Below are positions 33,134-44,993 of a stretch of DNA of 64,000 nucleotides, in pieces; the first letter of the stretch is position 1; each line of letters opens with the position of its first letter. Source of the DNA: Crotophaga sulcirostris (Eukaryota; Chordata; Aves; Cuculiformes; Crotophagidae); the NCBI GenBank assembly GCA_013397455.1, contig VYZB01000526.1, positions 120,440-184,439 on the forward strand, read 5' to 3'. A program made the position numbers and the translations under genes. The notes under the pieces are model-generated. The model worked only from the letters and a program-made list of their open reading frames with translations, did no database searches and was not told the DNA's origin.

Positions 33134-33396
33134 GGGATAAGATGAGGGCTAATGGTGTTAATCTGAAAGAGGGTAGATTCAAATTAGATATTAAGAAGAA
33201 ATGTTTTCTTGTGATGAGGCACTGGCACAGGTTGCCCAGAGAAGTGGTGGCTGCCCCATTCCTGGAGGTGTTCAAAACCAGGTTAAAAAAAAAAATGAGC
33301 AACCTGATCCAGTGGAAGGTGTCCCTGCCCATGGCAGTGTGAAAAAAAAAAATAAGGTCCCTTCCAATCCAAACCATTCTGTGATTCTTTCAGTTC
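33134..33396 (+). mobile_element. CR1 fragment, right arm of a fold-back pair
   Basis: GGGATAAGATGAGGGCTAAT, AAATTAGATATTAAGAAGAA, GAGGCACTGGCACAGGTTGC, CCTGATCCAGTGGAAGGTGT and tail ATTCTGTGATTCTTT. It is complementary to 32955-33133, so the strand could fold into an imperfect stem of roughly 175 bp. Confidence 0.9.
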
Positions 33397-33829
33397 TCAA
33401 AAAAAAAAAGCAAATTTATACCTGCCAATCACCAGGCATCTATTAGTTTTGTTGTAAAAAAAAAAAAATTGCCGTGTTAAAGTTCGTTTCTTCATCACAC
33501 GTGTTGGAGTGCCAAAAAGCACCACTGTGATCAACCTTTTGAAGGTCTTGGATACCACAACCTGAACGGAAAAAAAAAAAACATTACTGTCCTAAATGAA
33601 TGTTCTCTGCAGCTACAGTGGCTGTGGTTGAAGTGTTTTGATTCCAGTCCCTCCAGAAATGGAGAAAACACCCATTGTTCTGCAAAAAAAAAAAATCACA
33701 TTTTTTTAAACAAAACTTCTTGATTTAAACATCCACCCAAAAAAAAAAAAAACAACTTTCAGCAAGTTCCTCTAATAGTTAATTATCCACACGCTTGAAA
33801 AAAAAAAAATAAAAGCTACTTAATTTGAC
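33397..33829. other. Unique DNA with A11 blocks
   Basis: No gene or repeat was recognised. Confidence 0.45.
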
Positions 33830-34080
33830 AAGACCGATTTCCCATAACCCCCTGCTGATTAGCATCATGTTCCTGTAGTTCTTTATTAATCGAGTCCTTG
33901 TGAGGTGTTCCAAAAAAAAAAAAAGAATCAATGACAGGCAATAATTATCCAAGTCATCCTGTTTATACCATTTTAATCTACTAGCATAACATTAGTTTTC
34001 TTCTAGCCCCGTGGATTGCCCAGTAAAAAAAAAAAACTTGAAAACCAACAATGATTCTCCTTGACCACTTCCTACAAAAG
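33830..34080. promoter_or_regulatory. Candidate conserved regulatory island
   Basis: CTGCTGATTAGCATCATG, TTTATTAATCGAGTC, CAATAATTATCC and CTACTAGCATAACATTAG are typical of AT-rich developmental non-coding elements. Two A11 blocks (about 33912 and 34026) hide parts of it. Confidence 0.32.
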
Positions 34081-35064
34081 ACTTGGATGTAGTTAAGACC
34101 TGTTTCCGGAGAGCGTGGTGTTTTTAAGAGGCGCTATTTTATATGTTTCACAGTTAACGCTGGCCTGTAAAGTGTCCCTTCACTTTAATCAGATACAAAT
34201 CTGCTTTTCCCCCCAAATACAAAACAAATTTCTATTGAAAATGCCTGCTTTGCACATTTCCCTTCCAAGGAGGAATCAATACTGTGGTTATTATAGCTCC
34301 TTCTGTTCCCAAAGTATTTAAACTCTGCTGTCCTCAGCTCTACTGGCCAGAGACGTCTTATGTCTTTTTGCTCATCTTACTGATTTTCCACATTTCTACT
34401 GCAAATTCAATGTCCTTTACTCTTTTTTTCCTCATTTGATGTGTCTCTTGCCACTTTCTCTTCGCCTTTAAGCCAAGCCAGTTTTTCAAACCAGTGTCAG
34501 TCTTGGGGCGGGGGGGAGGGCGATTATTGCTGTGGGGGAAGTTTGTTGTTCACTTGATTTTTTTTTAAACCATCTCCTATCGTCATTCACACTTTTTTAT
34601 TCCATTTCTTTTTTCTACCAGCTGAATTGTCCTTTAGGAGATTTTAGTTTTCCATGAACCTGACCCTTGTAAAATAATAGATGAGCAGTTCTGAGCTAAT
34701 TTTGTTTGAACATGATAGATGTAAAGAAGGATGGGCACTGTCACCCAAAAGCTGTCCTCAGACACTATTCTGGCCAGCCAGCATCCCTTTGAATGCCAAG
34801 ACAAGGTCCAACAGAGAGTTCTACACCTCAGACCAGATCTGAGGTCTGCAGTTGTCACTTGTGATTTTTGGAAGATCCCAAGGTTATCTGAAGGCTGGCG
34901 ATCTGACAACTGCAGCACATATTGGATCAGGTAGAATGCTTAAGCAGCCTTTTCCGTCTCACCTATACGTTGCAGGTAAGTGGTGAGGGTGCTGGTCAGC
35001 CCATTTTGTGGTGGGAAGTGTTGTCAAGGTGCAAACATCACCAACAAACACAGCTTCTATTCAG
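34081..35064. other. Unique DNA with a small inverted repeat
   Basis: CTGCAGTTGTCA at 34846-34857 is repeated inverted at 34904-34915 (TGACAACTGCAG). A G-rich run lies near 34506. No A11 block occurs in the grid slots here. A weak tail-like ending is not evident, so it is left as unique. Confidence 0.45.
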
Positions 35065-35653
35065 TCTGTTAGGAAGCGTGGCCAGCAGGTCAGGAGGTGA
35101 CTCTCCCCCTCAACTGTGCTCTCTTGAGACCCCAACAGGAGTCCTGTGTCCAGTTCTAAAATCCTCAATAGCAGAAGGGTATGGAACTGTTGGAACAGGT
35201 CCAGATGAGGTCACAAAGATGATCCCAAGGGCTGGACCACCTCCCGTAAGAGGACAGGCTGAGAGAGTTGGGGTTGTTCAAAAAAAAAAAGAAAAGACTC
35301 TGGGGAGACATTATAGCGGCCTTCCAGCACCTGAAGGGGCTCCAGGAAAGCTGGGGAGGGACTTTTTAGAAGGGTCTGTAGTGATAGGATGAGGGGGAAT
35401 GGCTTTAAATTGGAAGGGGGAAATTTAAATGAGACATTATGAAGAAATTCTTCACTATGATGGTGGTGAAGCACTGGCACAGGTTGCCCAGGGAAGTCAT
35501 GGGTGCCAAAAAAAAAAAAGAGTCCAAGGCCAGGTTGGATGGGGCTTGGAGCAGCCTGATCCAGTGGGAGGTGTCCCTGCCCATGGCAGTGGGGTTGGAA
35601 CTAGGTGTTTTTTAAGGTCCCTTCCAATCCAAACCATTCTATGATTCTATGAC
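35065..35653 (+). mobile_element. CR1 LINE, 5'-truncated copy
   Basis: AGGAAGCGTGGCCAGCAGGT, CCCCAACAGGAGTCCTGTGT, GGACAGGCTGAGAGAGTTGG, GTGGTGAAGCACTGGCACAG and GGGGTTGGAACTAGGTGTTT, ending ATTCTATGATTCTATGAC. Blocks at 35280 and about 35508 interrupt it. Confidence 0.94.
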
Positions 35654-36354
35654 ATTGACCCGTACCTAATCAGAATAATTTGCATCCAAGTTGTCCATGG
35701 CTTGCAAATAGATAATGTTGTTTCGACACTTTCACAAAAAAAAAAACTTTACTTGCTCAGAATACATTGCAACAAGATACTCAAGCATACCGAAAAAAAA
35801 AAATGGTGGAAAAACTTTCCATGGAAGCATTTTTTTCTTACAAAAATAGAAATTTTGGATTAAAAGAATTTTTTTCCATTTACTGCTGCGTCAGGCTTCC
35901 ACTAAACATTTATGAACTCCGAACCAGTTAATTTTTCAGACTTGGGTTTTCTCTGAGGGAAAATGTTTCAGTTTATACTGTTTTGTTACACTTTACCTTT
36001 TATCCTCTTCTTTTCCATCCAAAAAAAAAAAAATAGCCTAAAGAAAAAAAATTGGGAATGCTTTTTTTTTTTGCCTCAAAAAAAAAAAGTTATTTATATT
36101 TCTAGTCCCTTCCATTGCTTCTCCCCTTGAATCTGCCAGGCTTGCAGTAATTTGAGATTCACACTCAAAGTAACTGAGTCGCCACTAGCGTGGCAAAGAC
36201 TCTGCATGACCAGGACGGCTGTGCTTGGAGGTGACCCTCTGGCCTGAGCTGGTGAATTTAAGTTGGGGGATTCCAGCAGACTGGGAGCCATTTCTTTACT
36301 TCTTCAGCCCCTTTATTCCTTCAGATGATCCTGAAATTATCTATGGCGGGGGAG
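35654..36354. other. Unique AT-rich DNA
   Basis: No gene or repeat was recognised. T-rich runs lie near 35830-35880. Confidence 0.45.
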
Positions 36355-36901
36355 CTGGCAATAAAAAAAAAAATCCCAGAAAGCCAACAGTATCCTGTGC
36401 TGCACCCGAAGAAGCGTGACCAGCAGGTCAAGGGCAGCTATTCTGCCCCTCAATTCTGCATTGAGACCTCAGCTGGAGCCTTGTGTTCAGTTCTGAAGTC
36501 CTCAGCACAGGAAGGACATGGATCTGTTAGTGCAAGCCCAGAAGGGGCCACGAAGATGATCAGAGGGCTGGAAAACCTCCCACCCAAGGAAAAAAAAAAA
36601 AAGTTGAGGAAGGTGCTCTTTATCAGGAACTGCAAGGATAGGACGAGAAAAAAAAAAATTAAGATGAAAGAGGAGAGATTTAGTTTAGATATTAGGAAGA
36701 AATTAAAAAAAAAAAGGGTGGTGAGGCAGTGGCACAGGTTGCCCAGAGAAGTTGTGGATGCCCCATCCCTGGAGGTGTTCAAGATGAGGTTGAATGGGGC
36801 TTTGAGCAACCTGATCCAAAAAAAAAAAACCCTGCCTATGGCAGAGGGGGTTGGAACTGAATGATCTTTAAGGTCCCTTCCAACCCAAACCATTCTATGA
36901 A
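36355..36901 (+). mobile_element. CR1 LINE, 5'-truncated copy
   Basis: AGCCAACAGTATCCTGTGCT, TGACCAGCAGGTCAAGGGCA, GTCCTCAGCACAGGAAGGAC, GGCACAGGTTGCCCAGAGAA and TTTGAGCAACCTGATCC, with CCAAACCATTCTATGA at the end. Four or more A11 blocks turn the frame 36325-36864 into a lysine-patterned peptide. Confidence 0.94.
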
Positions 36902-37436
36902 CTTGCCAGTTCAGTGCAGCAGATGGTTTCCCCAGGGAATGAAGTTTCAAAGACAATAAGGAGACATTTTTCCTAGTCAGCATCCTGGAGGTTAACATAT
37001 CCATCCTGGATGCCAGGCACAAAAAAAGTGGTTTTTTTTAAATATGAAAAAAAAAAAGAGGAGGAAGTAAGGGAACACAGACCTTCAGGCTTGTGTTATA
37101 TGATCAGGACACTCACCTGAGGGAGAGAGATTCAAACTCCATCTGGCTGATTCAGAAGCGACAGTCAAGTAAAGTGACTGACGGAAAAGAAGATGGAAGC
37201 AGATCTGAGGTCTGAGAATGGGCAAAGTTTCTGTACTTCAACAGCTTCTGCTGGAGTTTTTCACTGGCTCATCTCTGTTGCTTTGAGGTGTCTGGACTGT
37301 TTCAGGCCTTTAAATGTTTTTGCAATTGTTCAGCTCCACTGACTGAAAATCCCACCAACTTACATTGGAAAAAAGCATGGAGGATTCCAAAAAAAAAAAG
37401 TGGAATGTGTCCGTGTTTGTGTCAAGGGGGCTGAAA
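36902..37436. other. Unique intergenic DNA
   Basis: No gene or repeat was recognised. T- and A-rich runs lie near 37021-37060. Confidence 0.45.
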
Positions 37437-37485
37437 CAGATGATCAAAAAAAAAAATTCCAACTCAAACCATTCTATAATTCCAT
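37437..37485 (+). mobile_element. CR1 3' tail fragment
   Basis: TTCCAACTCAAACCATTCTA then TAATTCCAT, following an A11 block at about 37446. Confidence 0.75.
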
Positions 37486-37743
37486 ATCCCAGGTCGTCTG
37501 GCCCTCGCATCCCCTTCCAATGGCCCTTGGGTGTGCTCATACTTCCTGCAGGGTGAACTGGAAACAAATCAGCTACATCTCAGTAAGTCAGTCAGAACCA
37601 ACTGCAAAATGAGCAAAAAAAAAAAAAGGGAGTGTAGGTGTTAGGTGTCGGTGTTAGGCATGAGTGAAGTTGTAAAAAAAAAAAAAGGCATTCAGGATTG
37701 GTTGGAGGTGTGTTTAGGACCCAGGCTTTTAATTGGTCAGCAT

Positions 37744-37852
37744 TTGCACATAAAAATGAATTATTACATGTGTAAAAACATCATTGCACGTGTTAAAGTA
37801 AATTATTGTGCGTATAAAAACTTTACTGCACATCTAAAAGTAAAAAAAAAAA
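37744..37852. repeat. Degenerate minisatellite, units of about 20-24 bp
   Basis: Successive units: GTGTAAAAACATCATTGCAC, GTGTTAAAGTAAATTATTGT(GC), GTATAAAAACTTTACTGCAC, then ATCTAAAAGTA, with a related first unit at 37744. Each unit alternates GTRTAAAA and a TTRYTGCAC-like end. An A11 block cuts its right side. Confidence 0.6.
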
Positions 37853-38397
37853 AAAGTGAAATAGATTTCTGCATATTTTTTTTCTTGTACCTCCCCTCCC
37901 GGTCATTATTTTCTTAACACTTGTAATCTCTCACTTGGAACATGCTGCAGTTACGCTGAAGATTCCTTCCCTCTCTGCTTTAGCAGTTTCAAAGCAGATT
38001 CACAGCTCCTCTTTGAAGAGGAGTAGCCAAAATATGGTTTGACCTCCAAAGAACTTGTTGAGGGCTTGATGCTCCTGGAAATCATTCCTTGCCACCTCGA
38101 CTGCATGGATTACTTTCTAAGCAGGAAGAAAAAAAAAAAAGAGTGCAGACACAGCAATGCACGTTCATGTTTACAAGCACTGGCAGTATCAGGCATATAG
38201 GACATGGGGGAATCAGAAACCGAAGGAGCAAGTCAAACTCCTCAAAAAAAAAAATTGTGTGCACAGTTTCCATGATTGCATGTGAATTCCTGGCAACTGC
38301 AAAAAAAAAAAACGATCACAAAACTGCCTGCCATACGCCTGCAGTAGCCTGATGTCCGCATGCCTTCAGATTCCTGCGATGGTCAGAGCCTGTCTTT
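37853..38397. other. Unique intergenic DNA
   Basis: No gene or repeat was recognised. A11 blocks create the lysine stretches in frames on both strands. Confidence 0.45.
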
Positions 38398-39155
38398 CAC
38401 AGAATCACAGAATGAAAAAAAAAAACATCCAGTTCCAACCCCCCTGACATGGGCAGGGACACCTCCCACTGGATCAGGTTGATCAAAACTCCATCCAACC
38501 TGGCCTTGAACACCTCCAGGGATGGGACAAAAAAAAAAACTCTGGGGAACCTGTGCCAGTGCCTCACCACCCTCACAGGAAAGGATTTCTTCCTAAGATC
38601 TCCTCTAAATCTCCCCTATTTCAGATTGTAACTATTCCCCCTAAAAAAAAAAATACACTCCTTGATCAAGAGCCCCTCACCAGCTTTCCTGGAGCCCCTA
38701 AAAAAAAAAAAAGGCTGCTTTAAGGTCTCCACAGAGCCTTCTCTTCTCCAGGCTGAACAATCCCAACTCTTTCAGCCTGTCCTTATAACAGAGGTGCTGC
38801 AGCCCTCAGATCATCTTCATGACCTCCTCTGTACCCCTTCCAACAGTTCTATATTCTACTTACATCAGGGATTCCAGAACTGGATACAGAACTCCAGGTG
38901 GGGTCTCACCAGAGCGGAGCAGAGGGGCAGAGTCCCCTCCCTCACCCTGCTGGCCACACTTCCTTGGATGCAGCCCAGGACACGGTTGGCCTTCTGGGAT
39001 GGAAACACATGTTGCCAGCTCATGTCAAGTTTCTCATCAACAAAAAAAAAAAGTCCTTCTCCACAGGGTTGCTCACAGTCACATCATGTTTTGAAACCAC
39101 AGATTTCCCTGACCTATATGTAGGAACTTGCACTTGGCCTTGTTGAACCTCATGA
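38398..39155 (-). mobile_element. CR1 LINE, long copy
   Basis: CACAGAATCACAGAATG tail, CAACCCCCCTGACATGGGCA, CTCCAGGGATGGGAC followed by a block at 38529-38539, GAGCCTTCTCTTCTCCAGGC, CCCAGGACACGGTTGGCCTT and CTTGCACTTGGCCTTGTTGA at the 5' side. About 760 bp. Confidence 0.94.
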
Positions 39156-39705
39156 TGTCCTAATATCCAGAAGAAAATTTCAGCACTTCAGGGACTGGAT
39201 GCCACTATGAAGAAAAAAAAAAATGAAGAAAATGTAGTACAGCATTTCCCTTCAATGTAGTTATTGATCTATGCTGTAAAAGACCAACGTTATCCAGTCT
39301 TGACCCCATTCTGAAATATCATACAATGTTATCATGACGAGACATCACTGACATCAAGGCTGTGAGTTGATCCAATGCAATGTCCCAGGGTAGTATTGCA
39401 TTTATGATATTTCTGATCCCGGGGAGATAATCCAAGATGTTTGTTGGGGTCTGGCATCACTTGGTACCTGCAAGCTAGAATAAGCCATGATCATTTATTT
39501 AAGGGTTAGAGGCTACAATGGAAAGATGTTTGAATATGTCACTTTATCTGCATCTCTGCAATTATTGACCAACCTCTCTGCAATGGAGTATACTTGGCCT
39601 GGCATCTGAGGTTGTCCTGGACCAAAGTCTGAGTGGTGAGAATTGAGAAGTCTCAGCAGCTCAGGCTGTACAGCTTGTAACTCTTGCTGCAGTCTTTAGA
39701 AACAT
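39156..39705. other. Unique intergenic DNA
   Basis: No gene or repeat was recognised. Only one or two grid slots are overwritten (around 39213), so the sequence is mostly reliable. Confidence 0.5.
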
Positions 39706-40295
39706 AGATTCATAGAATGATTTGAGTTGGAAGGGACCTTAAACATCATCTAGTTCCAACCCCCCTGACATGGGCAGAGTCAAAAAAAAAAAAACCAGGG
39801 TGCTCAAGGACCCATCCAATCTGGCGTTGAACACTTCCAGGGATGAGGCATCCACAACTTCACTGGGCAACCCATGTCAGTGTCTCACCATCTTCAAAAA
39901 AAAAAAATTTATTCTAATGTCTAACCTAAATCTTCCCCCTTCCAATTTAAAGCAAAAAAAAAAAGTCCTATGGCTACAAAACCTTGTAAAAAGCCCCTCC
40001 CCTGCTTTCTTGTAGCCCCCTTCAGGTACTGAGAGGCTGCTCTATGATCTCCCTGGAGCCTTCACTTCTCCAGGTTAAACAACCCCAACTCTCTCAGCCT
40101 GTCCTCATAGCAGAGGTGCTCCAGCCCTCAGATCATCTTTGTGGCCTTCTCTGGACCCATTCCAACAGTTCCATATCCTTCTTATGTTGGGGACTCCAGA
40201 ACTGGACACAGGACTCCAGGTGGGGTCTCACAAGAGCAGAGCAGAGGTGGAGAATCCCTGCCCTTACCCCTGCTGGCCACACTTCTTTTGATGCA
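39706..40295 (-). mobile_element. CR1 LINE, 5'-truncated copy
   Basis: GATTCATAGAATGATTTGAG, CAACCCCCCTGACATGGGCA, CAGGGATGAGGCATCCACAA, TCCTCATAGCAGAGGTGCTC and ACTCCAGGTGGGGTCTCACA. The 5' end is near CTTTTGATGCAGCCCTG. Confidence 0.94.
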
Positions 40296-40729
40296 GCCCT
40301 GCTGACACCTTTACTTACGCACTTTCTGCAGATGACTCAGGTGGCACGAACCACCGATGCTAAGTGGAGCATCCCTTGAAAATGGAAACAATGGTCCATC
40401 TCCTCTCTTCACCCACTGCATCCTCTCCAATAAATCCCAGGGCAGTTCAATAACCTATATTCCCAGAAAAAAAAAAATCAGCAAATACTCAATAGAAAGC
40501 AGGTGATATACATTCTATCCATAAAAAAAAAAAAACGTCTGATTAATAATCTACAATGGTACAAACTAGAACGATGTAATAAAAAAAAAAATGCTCTCTC
40601 CCCTGCTCCCTCCCTGCCCTGGCCATGCCAAAGGCAAAAAAAAAAAAATCTCCTCTTCTCCCCCCTCCTCCTTTCCCCCTTTGCTCCTTATCTGAAAAAA
40701 AAAAAAAATTTATGGCCAAATTGAAATGA
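40296..40729. other. Unique C-rich DNA with A11 blocks
   Basis: No gene or repeat was recognised. A11 occurs at 40467 and four further consecutive slots. Confidence 0.45.
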
Positions 40730-40880
40730 AATGCAATTTAGTTCCCGTTCTGCTTTCAGTCCATCACCTCGCAGGCCAGTCCCGGAGGATCTCCTAACCT
40801 AATCGCAGGATGGCAGTAACTTCATTAGTGCTGCCAGCGATCCCTTGCTTTCTGCTGCGTGTGGCAAAAAAAAAAAATGG
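40730..40880. promoter_or_regulatory. Candidate conserved regulatory island
   Basis: AAATGCAATTTAGTTCCCGT, CCTAACCTAATCGCAGGATG and AACTTCATTAGTGCTGCCAG in repeat-free DNA. Motif character only. Confidence 0.3.
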
Positions 40881-41131
40881 CTGACACCTCTCCCTGGGAA
40901 TTACTGGAAGCAAGAGCTTTCTCAAGTTTTTCTGTTTTATTTCTGACTTGTGACCGGTCAGCACATTTGCTTCCTTTGGGGTGATCAGATCACCACTTCT
41001 TGGCTGGGTGCTTTACGCCCAAAAGCCATCTCCAGCTCCCAAGATGTAGGTCAAGGTGGAAGCAGAGGCAAGTTGGGGAGAAATGCTGAGATGAAAAAAA
41101 AAAAAGCATACATTGCCAGATTGCCTTGGGT

Positions 41132-41680
41132 CATAGTATCATAGAATTCTAAAAAAAAAAAGGGACCTTTACAGGTCATCTAGTTCAACCCTCTGCAGGA
41201 ACAGGAAAAAAAAAAAAAAGATCAGGTTGCTCAGAGCCCCATCCAATCTGACCTTGAATGTTTCAAAAAAAAAAACCTCCACTACCTCCTTGGGCAACCT
41301 GGGCCACTGCCTCACCACCCTAAAAAAAAAAATTAATAGTAAACTTCCCCACCCCTTAGTTTAAAACCATTTACCCTCAAAAAAAAAAAGCACTCCCTGA
41401 TTAAGAGCCACTCCCCAGCTTTTCTGTAGGCTCCTATTAAGGACTGGAAGGCCACTAAAAGTTCTCCTCAGAGTCTCCCCTTCTCCAGGCTGAAAAAAAA
41501 AAACTCTCTCACCTCCTCGCATAGGAGGTGCTCCAGCCCTTGGATCATCAAAAAAAAAAACTCTGGATGCACTCTAACAGATTCATGTCCTTTCTGTGCT
41601 GAGGGCCTCAGAGCTGGACACAGCACTCCAGGTGAAGTCTCACTGGAACCAGGTACAGTGGCAAAATCCCCTCCCTTGAC
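41132..41680 (-). mobile_element. CR1 LINE, 5'-truncated copy
   Basis: TCATAGTATCATAGAATTCT, GGGACCTTTACAGGTCATCT, ATCCAATCTGACCTTGAATG, CTCCTTGGGCAACCTGGGCC and CACTCCAGGTGAAGTCTCAC. It shares the rarer TTTACAGGTCATCTA 3' end with the copy at 1787-2548, so both belong to one subfamily. Confidence 0.93.
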
Positions 41681-42327
41681 CTGAGCACCTCCTGTGGACC
41701 TGAGCAAAATGATGGCCAGGGAAATGGACAGAGAGACAGCTCTGCGTGACATTGTAAATGATGTTGCTCACACCAAGAAATAAGCATGAGCATCCTGGGG
41801 AAGAAGCCCCCTACTATCACCCCATCAAACTGTTGTACATATCCCAGCACTCATTTGCATTGCCTTGTGGGTCTGCCAAAACACTGGAAAAAAAAAAAAA
41901 AAGGACATTTATCTTCCCTGCCCCCAGCTCTGTGGCAAGATCCCTTCTCTTTAAGCCCTTCTTGACACATTTGTCCTCCAAACCTCCAACACTGGTGATA
42001 CCACCCTTCCTTCCCCCTCCCAGCAATTAATCCCAGCCCTTCTCTATCCTCACAGCTCTAAATCTCCTTTGCTGGCTTTTAAGCTCCTTATTACTTGTCC
42101 TATCCACAGGGAAACATGTAAAAAAAAAAATCTTGCAGAAGCCTTTTACATAATTGCAGGCTGTTATCCCATTTCCCTTCAGTCTCTGGACAAAACAATC
42201 TCATGTCTTCCCAACCTTTCCTCATAGGCCATATTTTCTTGGCTTTTGAAGAGGTTTAGTACAGAATTCCAAGGTCCTGTGCAAGCTGGCAAAAAAAAAA
42301 ACCACCAGCCTATTGCTAAGGGCCCAA
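41681..42327. other. Unique intergenic DNA
   Basis: Pyrimidine-rich from 41900 to 42110. No gene or repeat was recognised. Confidence 0.45.
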
Positions 42328-42857
42328 GAATCATAGAATAGTTGGGGTTGGAAGGGACCTTAAAGATCATCCAGTTCCAACCCCCTTGTCATGGGCAGGG
42401 ACTCAAAAAAAAAAATCAGGGTGGTAAAAGCCCCATCCAACCTGGCCTTGAACACCTCCAGAAAAAAAAAAACTACAGCTTCTCTGGGTAACCTGTGTCA
42501 CTGCCTCACCACCCTCACAGGAAAATATTTCTTCCTAATATCTAATCTATATCTCCCCTCTTTCAGCTTAAAACCAAAAAAAAAAACCTATTCCTGCACT
42601 CCCTGATAAAGAGCCCCTCTCCAGCTTTCCTGAAAAAAAAAAAAGTATTGGAAGCTGCTCAAAGTTCTCCCCAGAACCTTCTCTTCTCTAAAAAAAAAAA
42701 ACCAAACTCCCTCAGCCTGTCCTCGTGTGGGAGGTGCTTCAGCCCTCTTGATCATCATCGTGGCCTCCTCCAAACTTACTCCAACACATCCATGTCTTTC
42801 CTGTGCTGAGGGCTCCAGAACTTAATGCAGGACTCCAGGTGGAGTCTCACAAGAGAG
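42328..42857 (-). mobile_element. CR1 LINE, 5'-truncated copy
   Basis: GAATCATAGAATAGTTGGGG, CAACCCCCTTGTCATGGGCA, ATCCAACCTGGCCTTGAACA, TCCTCGTGTGGGAGGTGCTT and ACTCCAGGTGGAGTCTCACA. Several A11 blocks (42405, 42462, 42576 region onward). Confidence 0.94.
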
Positions 42858-43104
42858 ATTAAAAAAAAAAATAAAAACATTCAGAAAGCACCAGAGGAGA
42901 TTCTCTAGGTGTCTCCCAAAAAAAAAAAAAGGATTTTTTTTTTTTTCAGTGCTTTGTTGATATTAAAAGGGAGGGCTGTTTCAGTGTGAGAAACTGAATC
43001 CAGAGGTGAAAGTCTTGTAATATAATAACTAAAAAAAAAAAATTGTTCAGGGCCAAAATGCATACAGGTGCATGCTCCTACATGTGTAAAAAAAAAAAAA
43101 TACA

Positions 43105-43436
43105 AATCATAGAATGGTTTAGGTTGGAAGGGACCTTGAAGATCACCCAGTTCCAGCCACCCTGCCATGGACAGGGACGCCTTCCACTAGATCAGGTTGC
43201 TCAAAGCCTCATCCAACCTGATCTTGAACACCTTCGGGGATGGGGCATCTACAACTTCTCTGGGCAACCTGTGCCAGTGCCTCACCTACCCTCATAGGAA
43301 AAAAATTCTTCCTGATATCTAATCTAAATCTCCCCTCTTTCATCTTAAAACCATTTCCTCCCATGCTATCACTAAAAAAAAAAATCAAGAGGCCCTCTTC
43401 AGCTTTCTATAGGCTCCCTTTAAGTACTGGAAGGAA
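43105..43436 (-). mobile_element. CR1 LINE fragment
   Basis: AATCATAGAATGGTTTAGGT, CACCCTGCCATGGACAGGGA, CTTCGGGGATGGGGCATCTA and CTCCCTTTAAGTACTGGAAG. Confidence 0.94.
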
Positions 43437-44269
43437 TTAAAGATATATCCACTGCATCTGTTTGTGGTTCATGAGTCAAACTCTCTAATATTTAGCTTTG
43501 ATTTGGATTTTGAATCCAAACTCATCTAAGTTATTTCATTTCCCATACCTGCCCATACACACACTTGCCCCAGTAGAAGGCCCGTCCACATCTGTAGAGG
43601 CAAAAAAAAAAAGGTGCTGTTAGTTCATTAAGGCAGGAAGTAGAAAGGTCCCAAGGAAGGCAAGTCTCATTAACACAAGTAGCTTAGCAAGAAAAATGAT
43701 GCAAGCAGAAATGTCTGGAGAGATCAAGAGGGATGCTCAGAGCTAAACGTGCTTCTGCCTTTCCCTCAGGGAGGCAAAGGCTACCTTAGAGCACAAACAG
43801 AAATAAAATAGGTTAAAAAAGAAGGGGGAAAAAAGAGGTGAGGGAGACTCAGTAGGTGGTGCTCTTCCCTCTGCATCTGCACAGGGTCTGGGGAGAGGAT
43901 GGTTGATGCCCAGGTGGGAAAACAATTCTAAGACCACTCCCGATCCTGACTCCTAGCAAGGGTGGTGAACGAACTATCTCAGAACTCAGTGTGCTCCACT
44001 CTAGTGGCATTTAGGTACATGATGGTTTCAAAGTACAACATCCAGCTTCTGCCTCACCCCCAAATCCACCCAAACATTAAATGAAAAGCAAAAATATCAG
44101 CAAATGGCTTCAGTCAGAACTTGAGTTCCCAAGAAGAACTGAGCCTTGACCTTGTTTCTGACACACCTATTTTACTACATTCAGGGCATCTCTGGCACAC
44201 ACCAGGGTAAAATCCTTGCAAAAAAAAAAAAAAAAAAAAAATGTTGATTAATTTTGTGTTTTAAGAGAA
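43437..44269. other. Unique intergenic DNA
   Basis: No gene or repeat was recognised. A long A run at 44220-44241 includes one grid block plus natural A's. Confidence 0.45.
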
Positions 44270-44640
44270 GGAAGTTGAATAGCACCAGCCCTGGACCTGC
44301 ACAGCCCCTGTGCTGGAGAGGAGACGAGCCCAATTGATCTAGTAACGCAGAGCCATAGATCAGCACAGCCTCTCCCATTAGTTTCCCTGATGGATTCCCA
44401 TCCAATGAGCTGATCTGAAAGTGATAAAGGGAAGACCGGAGCATTTTCAACACGCCAAAAAAAAAAAAACCGGGCTCAATAATCCTGCAGATTGATGACA
44501 CCTAAAGAGCGGGAAAAAAAAAAAGAGCAGACCAGGCGGGGAGTTTATTTAATACTCACAGCATTAACCGAGCGCACATTCATCTGGGTAAATGAGAGGG
44601 CAGGACAGGTACCACTGCCAGGGAAATAAAAAAAAAAACA
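44270..44640. promoter_or_regulatory. Candidate conserved regulatory island
   Basis: CCCAATTGATCTAGTAACGC, CTCTCCCATTAGTTTCCCTG, GATCTGAAAGTGATAAAGGG and CAGCATTAACCGAGCGCACA. Several A11 blocks (about 44457, 44514, 44628) hide parts. Regulatory nature is inferred from motif density alone. Confidence 0.32.
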
Positions 44641-44993
44641 AAAAGCAATATGAGGCTCTCAGATCGGGTCCCAGGCTAGGCAAGAAAAAAAAAAACCAGA
44701 AAGGGCTCAGGTTCAGGATGGGGAACCGGAGCTTGCCTGCAGAATAACACCTTTCCCACAGTTCATCTTTTCCCCTTCTCCCTCAGTTTTCATGTCCTTG
44801 TGGGTTATCATAAAATCAACTCAGACAACTTCAGTCTGGACAACGAAGCCCTAGCCAGCAGTGGGACCTTCCTTTCTTGTCCTCCTGGCTGAAGGAATTT
44901 CCATTTCCATTGCCTTCAGATTGAGAGTGGATGAAATACCCTTTCAAGGGCTTCTCTAAGACCAGATTTCATGGGCAACATGTTTTCTGTCTG

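Noticed and set aside
34826..34915. A possible small-RNA hairpin formed by CTGCAGTTGTCA and its inverse
   Set aside because: Only 12 paired bases with a 46-bp loop, too weak for a precursor hairpin. Recorded as a small inverted repeat only.
36450..37022. A 190-codon minus-strand frame with FFF motifs every 19 residues
   Set aside because: It is the antisense of a CR1 copy, and the FFF motifs are A11 blocks read on the other strand.
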